Source of the DNA: RYN-230 sp963717125
Lineage (GTDB): Bacteria; Actinomycetota; Actinomycetes; Streptosporangiales; Streptosporangiaceae
Direction: 5' to 3'
Length of the DNA stretch: 64,000 nucleotides
Assembly: GCA_963717125.1 (NCBI GenBank)
Contig: CAVQVG010000004.1
Span: forward strand, 248,001-312,000
Part shown: positions 60,273 through 64,000 of the stretch, piece after piece
Position numbering within the stretch: the stretch's first letter is position 1
How the letters are laid out: every line of letters begins with the position of its first letter
Notes under the pieces: model-generated
The model's database searches: none
What the model saw: only the letters and a program-made list of their open reading frames with translations
Told to the model about the DNA's origin: nothing
Program-made: the position numbers and the translations under genes

Positions 60273-60440
60273 TCAGCTGGCCAGAATGCTGATCTTGATC
60301 AGGTTGTGGGCCAGGACGCCGTAACCGGCCCAGGTCCGGGCTCCTTCGGTGCCGTCCAGGCGGGTGCGGTCCTATCCGTTGCTCCGTTTGAGGGTGCTGA
60401 TCCGGCCTTCGCTGCCGGTCCGCCATTTGTCAGCAACGCT
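60273..60440 (-). pseudogene. C-terminal remnant of a DDE transposase
   Basis: The minus strand reads DKWRTGSEGRISTLKRSNG, an in-frame stop (TAG), then DRTRLDGTEGARTWAGYGVL and AHNLIKISILAS-stop. The E-GRIS-LKR...GA-TW-G-G-LAHNL pattern is the catalytic-Glu C-terminus of DDE transposases of IS1182/IS5-like elements. Only ~55 codons remain, with a nonsense codon, so the element is dead. No terminal inverted repeats were found. The flanking 60028-60272 and 60441-60580 hold no gene I can support. Confidence 0.75.
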
Positions 60441-60581
60441 GCGTGATGACCGGCATCTGCGGGATTGTTCAACTGCCCCCGGCGACTAGCCTCGGCAGGA
60501 CTGTTCAACTACCCCGAACGCCCAGCAGCCAGAGTTCAAGTCGGCCTGGTCCCTACAACCGGGTGATCGTCTCGGCCCTCA

Positions 60582-61271
60582 TTACTGCTTCGCTGCCCGG
60601 CCGGGCGGCGGAGTCTGGCGACCGGGCCGGACGATGCCTTGTTCGTAGGCGTACACGGCGATCTGGACGCGGTCGCGCAACCCGAGCTTGGCGAGGATGC
60701 GGGCGATGTGGCTCTTGACGGTGGCCTCGCTGAGGTAGAGGCCGGCGGCGATCTCGGCGTTCGACCGGCCCTGGGCGACCAGCCGCACAACGCCGAGTTC
60801 GCGTTCGCTGAGGCGCCCGGCCGTGTCCCCGGCCGAGGTGCCGGGTGCGGGGCCGCTGCAGAAGTCCTCGATCAGCCGCCGGGTGATGGCGGGGGCGAGG
60901 AGGGTCTCGCCGGCGGCTACCGCGCGGACGGCGCCGGTCAGCTGCTCGCGGTTGGCGTCCTTGAGCAGGAACCCGCTCGCGCCGGCCTTCAGCGCGTGGT
61001 AGACGTACTCGTCCAGGTTGAAGGTGGTCAGCATCAGGATCCGCGCCCGGCACCCGGCCCGGACGAGCCGGGTGGTTGCCTCGATGCCGTTCATCTGGGG
61101 CATGCGGACGTCCATCAAGATCACGTCAGGATCGAGGAGCCGTGCCTGGGCCAGCGCCTGGCTGCCGGTGCCAGCCTCCCCGGCGACGGCCAGGTCCGGT
61201 TCGGCTTCCAGCAGCATCCGCAGACCCTCGCGGACGAGGTCCTGGTCATCGGCGATCAGGACGCTGATCAC
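60582..61271 (-). CDS. NarL/FixJ-type response regulator
   Basis: 229 residues. Receiver domain: acidic pair SVLIADDQDLVREGLRMLL, phosphorylated Asp54 in DVILMDVRMPQMNG, and FLLKDANREQL with the conserved Lys. The LuxR-type HTH (LSERELGVVRLVAQGRSNAE, then YLSEATVKSHIARILAKLG) is at the C-terminus. Its ATG overlaps the kinase stop by four bases. Pairs with the adjacent kinase and probably controls the divergent ABC genes. Confidence 0.93.
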   Translation of the reverse strand: MISVLIADDQDLVREGLRMLLEAEPDLAVAGEAGTGSQALAQARLLDPDVILMDVRMPQMNGIEATTRLVRAGCRARILMLTTFNLDEYVYHALKAGASGFLLKDANREQLTGAVRAVAAGETLLAPAITRRLIEDFCSGPAPGTSAGDTAGRLSERELGVVRLVAQGRSNAEIAAGLYLSEATVKSHIARILAKLGLRDRVQIAVYAYEQGIVRPGRQTPPPGRAAKQ

Positions 61272-62410
61272 GACAGCCCGTCGGCTGCGGGCAGGCGGTC
61301 GCCTAGCGGCAGCCGGGCGTGCACGGCGAACCCGCCGCCGGGCCGCGGCCCGGCGTGCAGTTCACCGCCGAATATCGCGGCCCGCTCGCGCATCCCGGCC
61401 AGCCCGTGCCCGCCGGCCCGGACCCGGTCACCGGGCTGTCTCGTTCCGTCGTCGGTGATCTCGATCGTGACCGCTTCATCCGCGCAGCCGATCGTCACGT
61501 CGGCGCGGGCCGGGCCGGCGTGCTTGAGGACGTTGGTCAGCGCCTCCTGGACGATGCGGTAGACCGACACGTCCACGGCCGCGGGCAGCGCAGCGGGCGC
61601 ACCCTTGATGACCAGGTGCACCGGCAGCCCGGCGGCGCGGACGCTGTCAGCCAGGACTTCGAGCTCACCGACGCCCGGCTGCGGAGCGAGCCCGGTCTCT
61701 TCGCCGGTGTCGCGCAGGACGCCCAGCAGCCGGCGGGTCTCGGCCAGCGCCTGCCGTCCGCTGTGCTCGATCTTCTCCAGGGCCGCGTCGGCGGCTTTTC
61801 CCGCCGCCCGGGCGCCGGCCGCCTGCAGCACGACCACGCTGAGGTGATGGGCGATGATGTCGTGCAACTCCCGGGCGATCCGGGTCCGTTCGGCCGCCGT
61901 GGCCTGCTCGGCCTGGCGCTGGAGCGCCGCGTTACGTTCGGCCAGTGCCACGGACTGCCTGCGGGCGCGGACGAGCACGCCGAGCAGACAGAAGCCCACG
62001 ATTGGGACGACAGACAGGCCCGCGCGGGCGCTGAGGATCACGACGGCGCTGATGCCCAGGCCGGCCGCCGCGCGGCGCAGGCTGGCGTGCGCGCCCAGCG
62101 AGTAGCCGCCCGCGAAAAGCACGAACAACTCCAGGAGCTGCGGCGGGTGCCTGGTGATCAGGCATTGCAGCGCTATGCCCGCCGATATCACCAGCAACAT
62201 CAGCGCCGGCGCGCGGCGGCGCAGCGCCAGCGGCGCGCCTATCAGCAGGGGCAGTAGCGCCAGCAGCCACGGCGGCCCGGCGATCCGGGTACCGGCCAGG
62301 CCGGCCGGGGCCCAGGCGGCGACGGCGATCAGCCCGGCCCCGGCGATCCCCATCCCGGCATCGAGGATCATGCCCGGGTCGCCACCCGCGAAGCGCCGAA
62401 CCGCCTGCAT
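61268..62410 (-). CDS. Histidine kinase, HisKA_3/DesK type
   Basis: About 380 residues from ATG 62410: four to five transmembrane helices (LIAVAAWAPAGLAG, LLALLPLLIGAPLAL, ALMLLVISAGIALQCL, and others), then the dimerisation/phosphoacceptor helix with His in RIARELHDIIAHHLSVVVLQ, and a HATPase (VQEALTNVLKHAGPARADV, DDGTRQPGD, GGHGLAGMRERAAIFGG). The frame is open to 62701, and ATG 62470 is an alternative start, but the region upstream of 62410 holds an operator-like repeat. Sensor ligand unknown. Confidence 0.9.
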   Translation of the reverse strand: MQAVRRFAGGDPGMILDAGMGIAGAGLIAVAAWAPAGLAGTRIAGPPWLLALLPLLIGAPLALRRRAPALMLLVISAGIALQCLITRHPPQLLELFVLFAGGYSLGAHASLRRAAAGLGISAVVILSARAGLSVVPIVGFCLLGVLVRARRQSVALAERNAALQRQAEQATAAERTRIARELHDIIAHHLSVVVLQAAGARAAGKAADAALEKIEHSGRQALAETRRLLGVLRDTGEETGLAPQPGVGELEVLADSVRAAGLPVHLVIKGAPAALPAAVDVSVYRIVQEALTNVLKHAGPARADVTIGCADEAVTIEITDDGTRQPGDRVRAGGHGLAGMRERAAIFGGELHAGPRPGGGFAVHARLPLGDRLPAADGLS

Positions 62411-62460
62411 ACACCGAACGTAGCGCCTGGCCAGGCCGGGTGCATCAGCCGTACGGCGAC

Positions 62461-62487
62461 CCGGATTCATCCTTGCGGATGAACCGG
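62461..62487. promoter_or_regulatory. Inverted repeat between the two-component and ABC genes
   Basis: TTCATCC (62466-62472), TTGC, GGATGAA (62477-62483), flanked on both sides by CCGG. It lies in the 157-base divergent region between the kinase start and the ABC ATPase. Size and place fit a dimeric NarL-type regulator site. Confidence 0.55.
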
Positions 62488-62567
62488 TTCGTCCGGGCGG
62501 CCGCAGACAGGCGAGGCCGTGTTCAGCGACCGTGGCACCAGCCAACGACTCAGCAAGGAAGAGACGC

Positions 62568-63566
62568 ATGACCACGATTTCCGAACATGGCGACAGCCCG
62601 CGTCCGCGGGCCGTCCAGCCCGTTCCGGGCCAGGCTGGCGACTGGGCGGTCGAGGTGCACGGGCTCACTAAGCGGTTCGGCGCCCGGGCCGCCGTCAACA
62701 ACGTGGGCCTGCTTGTCCCGCGGGGCTCGGCGTTCGGCTACCTGGGGCCGAACGGGGCGGGCAAGACCACGCTGATCCGGGTCCTGCTGGGCCTGACCAG
62801 GGCCGACAGCGGCACGATGTCGCTGCTCGGCGTCCCCGTCCCGGCCCAGCGCCGCCGTGCCCTGGCCCGGGTGGGCGCGATCGTCGACGAACCCCGGTTC
62901 CACGGCCACCTGACCGGACGGGAGAACCTGAAGATACTGGCGGCCGCCAGGGGAGGAGACGCCGAAAGGCAGATCGGCCCGGCGCTGGACCGGACGCGGC
63001 TGACCCAGCGGGCCGGCGACAAGGTCTCCGCCTATTCCATGGGCATGCGCCAGCGGCTGGGCCTGGCCGCCTGCCTGCTGGCCGACCCGCTGCTGCTCAT
63101 CCTCGATGAGCCGATGAACGGACTGGACCCGGCCGGCATGCACGAGATGCGGGACATGCTCCGCAGCCTGACCGGCGAGGGACGGACCGTCGTGCTGTCG
63201 TCACACCTGCTGGATGAGGTGGAGCGCACCTGCGACCAGGTGGCCATCGTTAACCACGGCAAGGTCATCCGCCAGGGTCCCATCGGCGAACTGACAGAAG
63301 GAGCCGACGTTGCCGTCGAGGTGCAGTGTTCCGATCCGCCCGCGGCGGCACGCGCCCTCGGCCAGTCCACGATCGCGTCCCGCATCACCCGCTCCGAGGA
63401 CGGGCTGACCGTCACGCTGACCGCCGGGCCGGCCCATGAGCAGACAGCCGACATCAACCGCCGCCTGGTCGGGGCCGGGATCTCCGTCTACGGCCTGCGT
63501 CAGACGCACGCCAGGCTGGAGGACTGGTTCCTGTCCGTGACAAGCCGCTTTGGAGGGGAACAGTGA
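62568..63566 (+). CDS. ABC transporter ATP-binding protein (DrrA/CcmA-like)
   Basis: 332 residues. Walker A LGPNGAGKTTLIRVLLGL, signature YSMGMRQRLGLAACLL, Walker B LLLILDEPMNGLDPAG and switch VVLSSHLLDEVE are intact. The C-terminal ~90 residues are the extension of exporter ATPases that act with DrrB-like permeases, e.g. for antibiotics or lantibiotics. ATG 62568 follows AAGGAAGAG. GTGA overlap with the permease gene. Divergent from the kinase-regulator pair, which usually controls such exporters. Confidence 0.93.
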   Translation: MTTISEHGDSPRPRAVQPVPGQAGDWAVEVHGLTKRFGARAAVNNVGLLVPRGSAFGYLGPNGAGKTTLIRVLLGLTRADSGTMSLLGVPVPAQRRRALARVGAIVDEPRFHGHLTGRENLKILAAARGGDAERQIGPALDRTRLTQRAGDKVSAYSMGMRQRLGLAACLLADPLLLILDEPMNGLDPAGMHEMRDMLRSLTGEGRTVVLSSHLLDEVERTCDQVAIVNHGKVIRQGPIGELTEGADVAVEVQCSDPPAAARALGQSTIASRITRSEDGLTVTLTAGPAHEQTADINRRLVGAGISVYGLRQTHARLEDWFLSVTSRFGGEQ

Positions 63567-64000
63567 GCCAGCACAGCCTCGCCATCGGCGGGCGCGGCTC
63601 ATGGGTGCCGCCATGGTCCCTGATCAGCGCCAAATTCCTGGAACTACGCAAACGCCGCGTCCTCATGATCGTCACGGTGGCGTTCACCATAGCCCTGCCG
63701 GTCATCTTCTACGGCGTCCGGCTGATCTACCACCTGGGCGACCCGGCTCGCTACGCGCCGGCCGGCGCCCCGGACGCTTTCGCGACCGCCGGCACGGTGC
63801 TGGACGAGTTCGGGTTCATCATCGCCACCGCGCTCGGCGCCACCGCCGGGACCGCCGACCTGACCGACGGCATGTTCCGCCACCTCGTGATCACCGGCCG
63901 GTCCAGGCTCGCGCTCTACCTGGCCCGCATCCCGGCCGGGCTGTCCATCCTGCTCTCGCTGGCCGCCGCCGGCTTCGCCGTGGCCTGCCTGGTGACCGCG
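63563..64000 (+). CDS. ABC transporter permease, partial (runs off the window)
   Basis: Starts GTG overlapping the ATPase stop and reads on without a stop for 146 codons. After a ~30-residue N-terminus (WSLISAKFLELRKRRVLM) come a first helix (IVTVAFTIALPVIFYGVRL), a loop with DEFGFIIATALGATAGTADL and DGMFRHLVITGRSR, and a helix cut off at the edge (SILLSLAAAGFAVACLV). The pattern fits ABC-2 type permeases working with the preceding ATPase. Confidence 0.85.
   Translation, partial: MSQHSLAIGGRGSWVPPWSLISAKFLELRKRRVLMIVTVAFTIALPVIFYGVRLIYHLGDPARYAPAGAPDAFATAGTVLDEFGFIIATALGATAGTADLTDGMFRHLVITGRSRLALYLARIPAGLSILLSLAAAGFAVACLVTA

Noticed and set aside
60639..61562. 307-codon plus-strand frame opposite the two-component genes
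   Set aside because: Antisense of clearly conserved receiver, HTH and kinase motifs.

Overview
The window is very GC-rich chromosomal DNA from an actinobacterium. Gene content and order (spc/alpha ribosomal operons, rplM-rpsI-glmM, acpS-nnr-alr-tsaE-tsaB-rimI-tsaD-groESL, an ECF sigma gene with a candidate anti-sigma gene, guaB-guaB3), GTG starts, apparently leaderless promoters and Scr1-type DUF5753/DUF397 regulators fit a filamentous, Streptomyces- or Streptosporangiales-like lineage. Genus cannot be fixed from the sequence alone.

Layout. 1-10.3 kb: end of rpsN, then rpsH-rplF-rplR-rpsE-rpmD-rplO, secY-adk, a DUF1707 gene, infA-rpmJ-rpsM-rpsK-rpsD-rpoA-rplQ and truA. 10.3-12.8 kb (minus): a proline-rich, repeat-laden membrane protein interrupted by several indels. 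13.1-15.7 kb: rplM-rpsI-glmM. 15.7-25.5 kb: an AT-rich perfect palindrome, an AbiEi/DUF559-like gene, acpS-nnr, alr, an alpha/beta hydrolase, then the t6A tRNA-modification genes tsaE, tsaB, tsaD with rimI. 25.5-35 kb: CIRCE-controlled groES-groEL, sigma/anti-sigma pair, guaB, guaB3, glpD, trpS. 35-46.6 kb: a D,D-carboxypeptidase-like protein, a methylmalonyl-CoA-mutase-type large subunit, a YbdK ligase overlapping an M20 amidohydrolase, membrane proteins, a split transketolase behind a MerR-like palindrome, a GGCT-like gene and lpdA.

46.8-52.5 kb is a visibly lower-GC accessory block: a small protein, a DUF6879 protein, an Scr1-type HTH regulator, a radical SAM enzyme with a second cysteine cluster, a DEDDh exonuclease overlapping a dTMP-kinase-like gene, a HATPase, a DUF5753 remnant without its HTH, and DUF397. 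It is the best candidate here for an undescribed system. 52.5-59 kb is a copper locus: copA, a polytopic membrane-Sco fusion and a lipoprotein on the minus strand, divergent from a DUF5134 protein across three CsoR-like operators spaced 22 bp apart. 59-64 kb holds a duplicated response-regulator fragment, a membrane protein, a transposase remnant, a NarL-type two-component system and a divergent ABC exporter that runs off the window.

Quality caveat: adk, glmM, groEL, the alpha/beta hydrolase and the proline-rich protein each carry reading-frame breaks that a single C/G change (or a repeat slip) would repair. In genes this essential, sequencing or assembly error is the likeliest explanation. 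No rRNA, tRNA or CRISPR array was seen.
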